Assembly: GCF_022760805.1 (NCBI RefSeq)
Contig: NZ_JAIVFL010000001.1
Span: forward strand, 1,798,001-1,862,000
DNA: 64,000 nt
DNA from: Candidatus Mycolicibacterium alkanivorans
GTDB lineage: Bacteria > Actinomycetota > Actinomycetes > Mycobacteriales > Mycobacteriaceae
Direction of reading: 5' to 3'
Shown here in pieces: positions 46,857 through 54,361 of this stretch. A model generated the notes under the pieces. It saw only the letters and a list, made by a program, of their open reading frames with translations, made no database searches and was not told the DNA's origin. The translations under genes were made by a program, and so were the position numbers. Each line of letters starts with the position of its first letter. The first letter of the stretch is position 1.

Positions 46857-46955
46857 CACGCTGACGCAGGAGGCTGCTCGACGACTCGCCGCGGTGGGCG
46901 CGAACGAAATCGCGACTGTGCCGCCGGTGCGCCCCTTGACCGAATTCTTGGGCGC
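46857..46955 (+). pseudogene. N-terminal stump of a P-type ATPase
   Basis: The bases just after the PhoU-like stop encode, in one frame, TLTQEAARRLAAVGANEI followed by a VPPVRPLTEFL segment. This is the pattern of the cation-transporter N-terminal domain of P2-type ATPases (L-T..EA..RL...G.N.....RP...FL). The frame then runs into the IS200/IS605 end at about 46955. The remaining 800 or so codons are not found on the other side of the element. Confidence 0.7.
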
Positions 46956-46958
46956 AAG

Positions 46959-46978
46959 CCTCGCCATTTATGGCGGGG
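46959..46978. repeat. Hairpin at the IS200/IS605 end
   Basis: CCTCGCC and GGCGGGG (one G-T pair) around loop ATTTAT, directly at the border with the ATPase stump. Subterminal imperfect hairpins of this size are what Y1 transposases of this family bind. Confidence 0.55.
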
Positions 46979-46996
46979 TGAGCCCATCCCGTGTGT

Positions 46997-47015
46997 CGCC
47001 GGGCGTAGCCCGGCG
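46997..47015. repeat. Perfect hairpin next to tnpA stop
   Basis: CGCCGGGC-GTA-GCCCGGCG, an eight-base perfect stem with a three-base loop, two bases beyond the tnpA stop codon. It could be a tnpA terminator or a second terminal structure of the element. Confidence 0.6.
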
Positions 47016-47016
47016 T

Positions 47017-47394
47017 TCAGAGAGGTCGGGCTTGGCCGTCGATGTATTGCTTGATGATCGATAAGGGTGCGCCGCCGCAGGAGACGGCGAAGTAGGACGG
47101 CGACCACAGGTGTCCGCGCATGCGGGCGCGAACACACGCGCCGGTGAATTCGCGTCGCACCGCGTACGCGGTGCGGCCCTTGAGCCGCTGCGCGAGAACG
47201 GAAATCGCCAGCGTGGGCGGATAGGCGACCAGCACATGCACGTGGTCGGCCTCACCGTTGAACTCGACCAACTCGACATCGAGCTCGGCGCACACGGTAC
47301 GCATGGTGGTTTCGGCGAAGGTGAGTATTGGATCGGTGAACAGTTTGCGTCGGAACTTGGTTACGAAGACGAGGTGGGCGTGCAGCAGCGACAC
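47017..47394 (-). CDS. tnpA: IS200/IS605 family Y1 transposase TnpA
   Basis: 125-residue HUH single-strand transposase. The HUH motif is H51-V-H53 in ADHVHVLV and the catalytic tyrosine Y117 in SIIKQYIDG. The N-terminal strand HLVFVTKFRRKLF is typical. The only possible start in frame is the GTG at 47394, with a stop shortly upstream. All key residues are present, so it may be active even though its tnpB partner is truncated. Confidence 0.92.
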   Translation of the reverse strand: MSLLHAHLVFVTKFRRKLFTDPILTFAETTMRTVCAELDVELVEFNGEADHVHVLVAYPPTLAISVLAQRLKGRTAYAVRREFTGACVRARMRGHLWSPSYFAVSCGGAPLSIIKQYIDGQARPL

Positions 47395-47453
47395 GCTGTG
47401 CCGTTTACGGCGATACGTCGTTTGTGTCAGTGGTCACCTCTACGGTTGAGCTT

Positions 47454-48050
47454 GTGGGTAAGGCCTATCGCATGGCGCCGACACCGGCCGCCGAGCCGGT
47501 GCGCAAGCCGCGTGCGCGTAAACGCCCGAAGGGCGCGCCCACCCATGTGCGGTCCTGGCCGCTGCGGCCGACGGGGGCGCAGTGCCGCCAGATCGGCACT
47601 CGGTTCTTCACCGGGGTACGGGTGTATAACGCGGTGCTGGGCGAGTTCATCGGGCGTAGCCGCGCGGTGAAGGCCGATCCGGCCTGGCAGGCGGCGCGCG
47701 AATTGCCGCGACGCACGGCCGCCGAGCGTAAGAGGCGTGGTGCCGCCTTTGGGGCGGTGCAGGCCGCGCATGGGTTCACCGCCGATGCCGCACAGTCATT
47801 CGCCTCGTCGCTGCGCAAGTCGTGGGTGCGTGAACATCTGCCGGCGCAGGAGACCCAGAATCTGGGGGCGCGAGCGTTTGATGCGGTGCGCCAGTGGCAC
47901 GTCGGCAAGAAGGGCAAGCCGCGGTTCAAGAACGCCCGGCGCGGTCTGCATTCGGTGGCGGCCAAGGACGGCAATGGTGCGCTGCGGCCGAACACCGATG
48001 ATGCTGGGCGGTTGGTCGGGTTGCAGTGGGGACGGAATGCCCGCCGGTGA
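47454..48050 (+). pseudogene. Truncated TnpB (RNA-guided nuclease family), N-terminal part only
   Basis: 198 codons from a GTG at 47454. The product has a basic N-terminus (VRKPRARKRPKGAP), then the helical REC/WED-type region with FFTGVRVYNAVLGEFIGRSRAV and QWHVGKKGKPRFKNARRG, segments typical of TnpB N-terminal halves. It ends at GLQWGRNARR before any RuvC motif. No RuvC aspartate or zinc finger follows in any frame, so the nuclease half was deleted and this protein should not cut DNA. Confidence 0.8.
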
Positions 48051-48165
48051 ATCGTCTCTGACCAGTAAGCGACCGACCGGCGAAGTGGCCCCGGCGGCTG
48101 CAGGGACACGACTAGGGTCGATCCTGCCGCACTATTTACGACAACGAGCGCGATAGGAAACAATC

Positions 48166-48405
48166 ATGGCTGACCTCATCGAACTGGCCAACGACGCCGC
48201 CAAGGAACTACTTAAAGCCATAAGGGACCAAGCCCCAAAAGCCAGTGACTCGAAGTTGCTCAACCTTGCACAGGCGTTTTCGCTCGTCGTTTCTGCCGAG
48301 GTCACCGCGGAGCTGGTGGAGGAGGACGAATTGTGGGAGTCGGAGGACGATGAGCCGGGGCCATCACCAGAGCCGAGCTTGCCGGACGAGGAGCCCGCTA
48401 GTTAG
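48166..48405 (+). CDS. Small acidic hypothetical protein
   Basis: 79-residue protein with a helical N-terminal half (MADLIELANDAAKELLKAIR, then LLNLAQAFSLVVSAEVTAEL) and a very acidic tail (EEDELWESEDDEPGP). A TAGGAAA lies 10-16 bases before the ATG. Codon use looks less GC-biased than its neighbours (cttaaagccataagg), which hints at transfer. It has no neighbour operon and no family I recognise. Confidence 0.5.
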   Translation: MADLIELANDAAKELLKAIRDQAPKASDSKLLNLAQAFSLVVSAEVTAELVEEDELWESEDDEPGPSPEPSLPDEEPAS

Positions 48406-48666
48406 ATTAGACGCCCTCTCGGGCCGACACGGCTCAATTCGCTTCTACCACTTCGTGGTTGGGCGCCGAGTAGCTCGGGCATCGACACCGAAGGCGAACT
48501 TTCCCGGCCGGACACTCGGGCCCGCAGTTGACGACTGATTCGATAAGCATCAATATAGACCTGTGCCGATGTCACCGTCTCCTGAGGGCGAGCCCTGCTT
48601 GCCCGCGTCGATGAGCTCATCGCAGAGCTGCTACCCGGAACCGTCAATGGCTGAAACGACGGTTGA
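48406..48666. other. Intergenic region upstream of the MIP channel gene
   Basis: 261 bases without a gene I can support. TTGACG at 48528-48533 and CAATAT at 48551-48556 with a 17-base spacer could be a promoter for the channel gene, about 110 bases upstream of its ATG. The same stretch (GATTCGATAAGCATCAATAT) is AT-rich for this genome. Confidence 0.35.
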
Positions 48667-49407
48667 ATGACCCACACGGCCGCTCTGCCCCGGCGTCTTC
48701 TCTCAGAGTTCGTTGGTAGCGGGTTGCTGGTCACCGTCGTGGTGGGTTCGGGCATCGCAGCTGCCCAGTTATCCCCCAACGATGTCGGGCTGCAGCTGTT
48801 GGAAAACTCGACGGCCACGGTCTTCGGGCTCGCAGTTTTGATCCTGCTGTTCGGCCCCGTTTCTGGCGCCCACTTCAATCCGGTTGTGACTGCGTCGGAC
48901 TGGCTGCTGGGGCGGCGGGCTGGCACCGGGATACGCAGCGGGGACGCTCTCGCCTACGCGGCGGCCCAGATCACCGGCGCCATCGCCGGTTCGTGGCTAG
49001 CCAACCTGATGTTCGACCGCTCAGTGTTCGAGATCGCCACGAAGGATCGCATTACCACCGGTCACCTGGTCGGTGAAGTGGTAGCCACGGCTGGACTCAT
49101 CGCTTTGATCTTTGCCCTGGCCCGCACCGGTCGCGCCGCACTCTCGGCTGCGGCCGTCGGCGCCTACATCGGCGCGGCCTACTGGTTTACCAGTTCCACC
49201 TCGTTCGCCAACCCTGCCGTGACGATCGGAAGAATGTTCTCCGACACCTTCGCCGGCATCGCTCCAGGGTCAGTCCCCGGCTTCATCGGTGCCCAAATCA
49301 TCGGCGCCGCAGTCGGTTTGGCGCTTATCGCCACCCTGTTCCCTGATATCGCCGCCGATGCCGACGACGTCGTCGTCCCTCACGAAGACCTCAGCGACAC
49401 CGTGTAA
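48667..49407 (+). CDS. MIP/aquaporin-family channel
   Basis: 246-residue six-helix channel of the major intrinsic protein family. The first pore loop reads GAHFNPVVT, so the classic NPA is NPV; the second reads ANPAVTIGRMF, a normal NPA followed by the selectivity-filter Arg region. MIPs of this type in Actinobacteria often sit beside arsenic resistance genes and can pass arsenite, but no ars gene is present here, so the substrate (water, small solutes, arsenite) is open. A polar acidic tail ends the protein. Confidence 0.88.
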   Translation: MTHTAALPRRLLSEFVGSGLLVTVVVGSGIAAAQLSPNDVGLQLLENSTATVFGLAVLILLFGPVSGAHFNPVVTASDWLLGRRAGTGIRSGDALAYAAAQITGAIAGSWLANLMFDRSVFEIATKDRITTGHLVGEVVATAGLIALIFALARTGRAALSAAAVGAYIGAAYWFTSSTSFANPAVTIGRMFSDTFAGIAPGSVPGFIGAQIIGAAVGLALIATLFPDIAADADDVVVPHEDLSDTV

Positions 49408-49467
49408 GCAATTGGATTGGGCGCGTCAGGGTGAAAGGCCCTGGACGCAAACAGCGTTCGCTCAATT

Positions 49468-50646
49468 TCAGGGCATGTGTGCTCGCCGCAGACGGTAGCT
49501 GGGGAGTTGGAGGTAGCCGCGCACGCGACGCGGCGCACGAACCGACAGAGTGAACTGCTGGGCGTCGGCCAGCTCTGTGGCCATCGCCTGGTCGACCCGG
49601 ATGGTGCCTTTGCGGGCGAGGCTGGTCAGTCGGGCGGCGACGTTCACCACGGGGCCGAACACGTCACCACCGCGCTCGAGCACCGGCCCGAACGCCAGCC
49701 CGGCGTGCATCTGCGGCAGGGTGTCGTCGACGGTGAACATGTCCAACAACTGCATGGTAGCCTCTGCGGCTGAGGCGGGATCGTTGATCACGAACAGGAT
49801 TTCGTCGCCGAGGTTCTTGATCACCCGCCCACCGTGGGCGACGACGGTGTCGAGCACGGCCGTTTCGAACCGATCGAGCACCCTCGCCAGCTCGGTGAGG
49901 TCAACGTTGCGCGACAGCCGCGTGTACCCGGTCAGGTCGATGAAGCCCACCGCTGCCTGCCGGCTCTCGGCGGAGACGTCCAGGCCAGATCCGTCGGGAA
50001 ACAACGCCCGCCCCACCTCGGCGGCCAGATGCCGACGCCAGGCATACACCGTGGCCCGCTCCAGCACCGGCAACAATTCTCGAGTTGTGATGAGGGCTTG
50101 GGCCGCCAGGTCGTCGGACAAGTGTGGGTCCTCAACCTTTCGGCCGGCCGCGATTCGCGCTCCCAGCACCTCGGAGATGAAACTCGTCTGCGCCGCCGCC
50201 AGGCGTGACATCAGATTGCCCAGGGGGCGGGCCAGTTCCACCAGCCCGTCGCCGTCCACGATGTCGGCGCCAAGCAGTCCGGCCACATCGGTCAGGGCGG
50301 CGACGTCCGCGCTGGTGAACACCCGCTGCTCATCACCGACTTCGGGAAACCCCAATGCCCGCCAGAGTCGTCGCGCCTCATCGAGGTCGACACCGGCCTG
50401 TTCGGCGACCTCCAGCCGGGTATAGCGGCCCTCCCCGGCCAGCAGTCCCCGGGTGATCACCTCCGCCGGGGAGACTTGGGCTTCTGGTTCGAGGTCCGCC
50501 TCGATGGCGTTCAGGAGCCCGAGCCGGGCCAGGAGTGCCGCCAGCAGGCTGCTGCTGCCCAGCCGGGCGAGTTCATTGACCCCGGCCGCCCCGAGTTCGA
50601 TGATTCGCGCCACGAGACTGGCCGAACCGTGCACCGAATCCACCAC
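49468..50646 (-). CDS. Soluble class III adenylate cyclase with N-terminal regulatory domain (Rv1264/Rv2212-like)
   Basis: 392-residue cytosolic protein. Residues about 1-195 are the autoinhibitory/pH-sensing type N-terminal domain seen in Rv1264 and Rv2212. Residues about 210-375 form the cyclase: metal Asp in VGFIDLTGYTRLS, substrate Lys and second Asp in VIKNLGDEILFV, and N/R in VNVAARLTSLA. A GTG at 50646 is the first start; others lie nearby. It converges with the MIP gene and is 100 bases from the PPOX gene, which points the same way. Confidence 0.9.
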   Translation of the reverse strand: MVDSVHGSASLVARIIELGAAGVNELARLGSSSLLAALLARLGLLNAIEADLEPEAQVSPAEVITRGLLAGEGRYTRLEVAEQAGVDLDEARRLWRALGFPEVGDEQRVFTSADVAALTDVAGLLGADIVDGDGLVELARPLGNLMSRLAAAQTSFISEVLGARIAAGRKVEDPHLSDDLAAQALITTRELLPVLERATVYAWRRHLAAEVGRALFPDGSGLDVSAESRQAAVGFIDLTGYTRLSRNVDLTELARVLDRFETAVLDTVVAHGGRVIKNLGDEILFVINDPASAAEATMQLLDMFTVDDTLPQMHAGLAFGPVLERGGDVFGPVVNVAARLTSLARKGTIRVDQAMATELADAQQFTLSVRAPRRVRGYLQLPSYRLRRAHMP

Positions 50647-50746
50647 GTGAAGTGACTCTCCGGCACGGCACCTGACGCTTCAGCTCTGCTTCTCTGAACT
50701 TCAGGTGAACAGACCGGCACCGCGGTGGGGTCGGTGACGGGAGTGG

Positions 50747-51223
50747 CTACCCTGGGAAGGTCGTCCGAAGTGTTGTCGGCGTGACGGTGATCCGCACGCT
50801 GTAGGACGCTATCGCCGCGCTGAGGCCTATTGCTTCTGCCTCCATGTGGTACTTGGACCAGAAGCCGTTGTCATCCCTGGGGTCGACGTTTTCAGCGGTG
50901 ACTGCAGCCTTGCCGCCGATGATGACGATACCGCCGCCGAATCCATCGGATTCCAGGTGCACGCTCACCTCGGGGTGCTGGAACACATGGGTTACTCGGC
51001 TGGCATGGGGCCGGGTGTAGACGGTGACGTAGGTGCCGTCGAAGCTGAACCACACCAGCATCGGTGCGGGTATTCCCGTGGGTGCCACGGTGGTGAGCCA
51101 GGCGTAGCGGTCGCGCTTGAGCTTCCGGGTGATCTCGTGGGTGAGATCGGCGGCCGCGAAGGACGTTTCGGTCAGATGCCCGCCCACCCCTCGGAAGTCG
51201 AGTTCGTCGTCAGCCGAGTTCAC
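50747..51223 (-). CDS. PPOX-class flavin/F420-binding split-barrel protein
   Basis: 158-residue protein of the pyridoxamine 5'-phosphate oxidase-like fold. Characteristic segments: RYAWLTTVAPTGIPAPMLVWFSFDG, VYTRPHASRVTHVFQHPEVSVHLES and a C-terminal SVRITVTPTTLRTTFPG. The layout fits the TIGR03667-type F420-dependent or F420-binding oxidoreductases common in mycobacteria. The substrate cannot be told from sequence. About 200 bases without a gene lie upstream, up to the broken regulator. Confidence 0.8.
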   Translation of the reverse strand: MNSADDELDFRGVGGHLTETSFAAADLTHEITRKLKRDRYAWLTTVAPTGIPAPMLVWFSFDGTYVTVYTRPHASRVTHVFQHPEVSVHLESDGFGGGIVIIGGKAAVTAENVDPRDDNGFWSKYHMEAEAIGLSAAIASYSVRITVTPTTLRTTFPG

Positions 51224-51425
51224 GGAGTGCCTGCGAGCGACGTGTCCGAGCCCGTCGTGTGCGGCAAAAGTAGGTCAACCGCGGCACTCTCTTCGTTCAG
51301 CACGCGGGGAGGTTAGCGCATCGCGCGCAGCTGTGACTTCGCGATGGATGAACGTTGCGAGAACAGTGGTCGTCTGGGCGCCGCCCGGCTCGAACCCTGA
51401 ACCCAGCCGGCCAATCGTGCCGGCG

Positions 51426-51743
51426 TCACAAGTCGGCGGACAGTCCCGGTAACGCTGCCCGCGCGGGGCTGCGGTTCTCCTGCAGATACACCGCCAGGGT
51501 CGTCGCCACCCGGTAGGTCGTCTCGTCGTCGGCGGCCAAGGGTCCGAGCACCCTGTCGACGAAGGACACGGCTTGGGCGTGGTCGACGCTGGCCAGCGCC
51601 GCCAGGGCGACGTCGCGGTAGCGGGCCAACTGCTCAGCGCGCGGGCCGCTCGGGGTGGCGACGCGACGGGCGTGGCTGGCCTCCATGTGGGTGTTGCGAA
51701 ACCCCTTCAGGCCCCAGGCCGGGTCACCGAATGCGAAGCGCAC
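51426..51743 (-). pseudogene. Fragment of a PucR/CdaR-type transcriptional regulator
   Basis: About 105 codons in the minus frame read FGDPAWGLKGFRNTHMEASHAR and continue with RYRDVALAAL and VLGPLAADDETTYRVATTLAVYL, the central region just before the HTH of PucR-family regulators. The expected C-terminal helix-turn-helix (ARRLGIHENTV-like) is replaced by ALPGLSADL and a stop. The N-terminal part is cut off at about 51743, where an IS607-like remnant begins. It is thus broken at both ends. Confidence 0.65.
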
Positions 51744-51771
51744 ACCGGCCGGAGAACCGACGGATCGACGG

Positions 51772-51987
51772 ATGGCGCACGGCCGCAGCTTGGTGGTGCT
51801 CGATGCCGGCGAGGTGACCGATGATCTGGTGCGCGACATGGTGGAGGTGCTCACGTCGTTCTGTGCCCGACTCTATGGTCGGCGCAGTGCCCGAAACCGG
51901 GCGATCAAAGCCGTCGGCTGCGCGCAGCGTGATGTCGGACCGGCCGCGTTTGTCGGTGACCGGGGGAATGATGGCGGCCATGAGTAA
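51772..51987 (+). pseudogene. C-terminal remnant of an IS607-type serine recombinase
   Basis: 72 codons encoding SLVVLDAGEVTDDLVRDMVE and then LTSFCARLYGRRSARNRA, the C-terminal signature of IS607 TnpA (VVD.GE..DDLVRD..E.LTS.CARLYG.R.A.NRA). The N-terminal MerR-like DNA-binding domain and the catalytic serine region are missing. It overlaps the start of the next frame by eight bases. Confidence 0.7.
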
Positions 51988-52614
51988 GACCGCGGAGAAG
52001 ATCGAGCGTGTCACGCTGTCCACGCTCAAACATCGGGATGGACCGATGGCGCTGTCAAACGGTTCCTGGGCGAGCCGGATGCCCTGGCGGCGAACCCGAA
52101 TTATCGCAGTGGTCCGAAAATGCGCCTCTACGACCTGCCTCGTGTGGAGGCCGCCGAGCGCGGTGAGCAATGGCGTACGTGGTTTGACAAGACCAGGGAG
52201 CGGCGGGCGAAGGCGTCGGCTCAACAAAGCGAGCGGATGAACGCCTCTCGCGCGGAACTGACCGCACAGATCAACGCGGTCGAGATCCGGATTCCTCGCT
52301 TGGCGAAGGACACGCTGTTCGGAGTGGCGGTCGCCAACCGTAACGCCCAGTCAGAATGGCACGCGGCCGAAAGAGGTTACTACAACCACGATCCCGCCAC
52401 CGTCGCCTCGGCCGATCCCGCTGTGTTGGAGCGGTGGGCGGTCAACTACCTGCGTCACGTCGAGACCGACTACGACCGGTTATTGGACAGTGTGACCGGC
52501 AGGGTCGGTGTCACCGAGGCCCGCCAGCTCATCCGTGAGCGGGTGCTCCACGCTATCGTCGGCCAGTACCCGTATCTCGCGGCGGAGTGCGCCCGCCAGG
52601 AGATATACCACTGA
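51980..52614 (+). pseudogene. IS607-associated accessory gene, frameshifted
   Basis: The ATG at 51980 opens MSKTAEKIERVTLSTLKHRDG. At about 52040 the frame shifts and continues as AVKRFLGEPDALAANPN, then PKMRLYDLPRVEAAERGEQWRTWFD and a helical charged region ending QYPYLAAECARQEIYH. One or two bases must be lost or gained between the two parts. Its stop overlaps the ATG of the TnpB-related gene (TGATG), so they were once coupled. Similar proteins accompany TnpB-related genes in mycobacteria; function unknown. Confidence 0.6.
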
Positions 52615-54361
52615 TGAACCTACGCGCGATTGCTGATCCGTTTGTCGCCGCTGCACCGTCTGGTGCACGGGTACGGACCCGGTTGCGCGTCAACGACACC
52701 GATGCGGTGGTACTCACCCAAGTTGGTGGGTTACTGGGATCGCTTGCGGGTCGTGACCTGGCCGCGCGGTGCCGGGAGGGCCGGTTGGATGCGAAAGGTA
52801 AAGCGCGGTCGCGTCAGAAGCGGAAGAAGACGTTAACGAGCGAGTCGTCGTCGCGGTGGGCGGGGGCGATCACCCGCACCAGCGAGGACCAGTACCGGTT
52901 GGCCGAACAGAACCTGTGGGCGCAACGCGCCAGCCTCGCCGCGCGGATACGAACCATCACTACCCGTTTAGCTGCCCCGGTCGGCGACAAGGTCGGCACC
53001 GGCAAGAAGGCGGTACGCGGGTATGCGAGCAAGTCGGAGCGGCACGCGAAGACAGTCCGGTTGCACACGCTCACCACGCGTCTGGACGCGGTCGACGCCG
53101 ACCTGATTGCCGGGACCGTTCATGTGGTTCGGGGCGGGAAAGCGTTGCTGCACAAACGGAATAACCTCGACGACGCGGGGCTGACGGTGCAGCAATGGCG
53201 CCAACAGTGGGCGGCGGCGCGGTTGTTCCTGACCGCTGACGGGGAAAAAGACAAAGCATGGGGCAACGAAACAATCCGCTGGAACCCCGATGAGCGGTGG
53301 CTGGAACTGAAACTCCTCCGCTGACACACTTGGCGAACCGTCCCCACGGCCGGTACCGGCTCTCGTGTCCAGTCGAGTTCACCTACCGCGGTGAGGAGGT
53401 CGCCGCACAGACCGCCACTGGGGCGGTCCGCTACGACATCAGCTGCGACCCCGAATCGGGGCGCTGGTATGTGGATGCCTCCTGGAGGACCGCACCGTCC
53501 CCTGCACCGTCGCTCGACGAATTGCGTCAACACCCGGTCGTGGCGGTCGATGTCAACGATGGACACCTCGCCGTCACCAGCGTCTGCCCGGACGGCAACA
53601 TCCTCGGTACTCCCCGCACCCTCGACCTCGATCTGACAGGACAGTCGGCTACGGCTCGTGACGGCCGGCTGCGGGCTGCGATCACCGACCTGCTCACCCA
53701 CGCTCACTCGGTCGGCGCCCGCGCGATCGTGATCGAAAACCTCGACTTCGCCGACGCCCGAACACAGGGCCGCGAGAAGACCGGCAACCGGCCCAGCCGA
53801 GGACGAAAGGGCCGCCGGTTCCGCCGGCAGATCGCCGGCATCCCCACCGCCAAGTTCCGGGACCGGCTGACCCAGATGGCGTCAAACACAGGGCTCGCGA
53901 TCATCGTCGTCGACCCCGCCTACACCTCGAAATGGGCAGCCCAACACTGGCTGGCCCCCATGAAAACCCATCACCCCCAGACTTCCGGACACCACGCAGC
54001 CGCGTTGGTGATCGGCAGACGCGGACTCGGTCACCGGGCCCGGCGTCGCGTGAACACGAACCCGCCCGCCCCAGCGGAGGCGACCCGGGTCAACAACCGC
54101 GACACCCGGACAACCCCGGCAACCCGGCGAGCACCCAGGAAACCCGCCACCCCACGAGGCAACCGGCTGCCGACAGGCGCCAAGACCGGACGTGCTCACA
54201 GGACCACGGCGAGAATCCAGGCGACCCACGACCGTTCGGGGCCGCCCAGGGGCCGCCCACTGGGCGAAACTCAGTTTCGCTCAGTGTCTAGGAACGGTCG
54301 GACAACCCGGCTCTGCTCGGTCGCGTCTAGATCATGTCCTTGCCGGTCAGCCACCGCATGA
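52614..54361 (+). pseudogene. TnpB-related RuvC-like nuclease gene with frameshift
   Basis: First part (52614-53324): MNLRAIADPFVAAAPSGARVR to RWLELKLLR, then stop. Second part (from about 53310 in another frame) continues PPLTHLANRPHGRYRLSCPVEF and carries the RuvC-like motifs HPVVAVDVNDGHLAV and ARAIVIENLDFADAR. Loss of one C in a CC(C)TCC run near 53310 would explain the split. The third RuvC site reads SGHHAAALVIG where relatives have, as I recall, an Asp (HDAAA), so even a repaired protein may lack activity. The frame ends inside the next gene. Confidence 0.7.
54264..54280. repeat. Perfect palindrome near the end of the TnpB-related gene
   Basis: GCGAAACT-C-AGTTTCGC, an eight-base perfect inverted repeat about one central base. 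It sits at the end of the TnpB-related coding region, where the transposon right end and the 3' end of an omega RNA are normally located. It could be a scaffold hairpin of such an RNA or an IS end. Confidence 0.5.

Larger units (their letters stand above)
46956..48050. mobile_element. IS200/IS605-type element, partly deleted
   Basis: Divergent tnpA (minus) and tnpB (plus), the IS605 layout. Two hairpins lie at the tnpA side, as expected for elements whose ends are recognised as folded single strands. The tnpB side is cut: tnpB stops after about 200 codons and no matching right end is visible. The left limit is placed where the ATPase frame ends; the right limit is where tnpB ends and is uncertain. 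Confidence 0.75.
51744..54310 (+). mobile_element. Decayed IS607-like element
   Basis: Three co-oriented, chained genes: the C-terminal end of a serine recombinase (TnpA of IS607), an accessory gene and a TnpB-related gene, each damaged. The left end is truncated at the junction with the PucR fragment. The right end should lie near a perfect 17-base palindrome at 54264-54280. Limits are estimates. Confidence 0.65.

Noticed and set aside
51821..52240. 139-codon frame as a gene of its own
   Set aside because: Only its internal segment from the ATG at 51980 to about 52040 fits a protein family pattern; the rest is out of frame with the downstream part and is annotated as a frameshifted pseudogene.
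53310..53325. Programmed frameshift joining the two TnpB-related frames
   Set aside because: There is no typical slippery heptamer with a downstream structure, and the other two genes of the element are also broken, so mutation is the simpler explanation.
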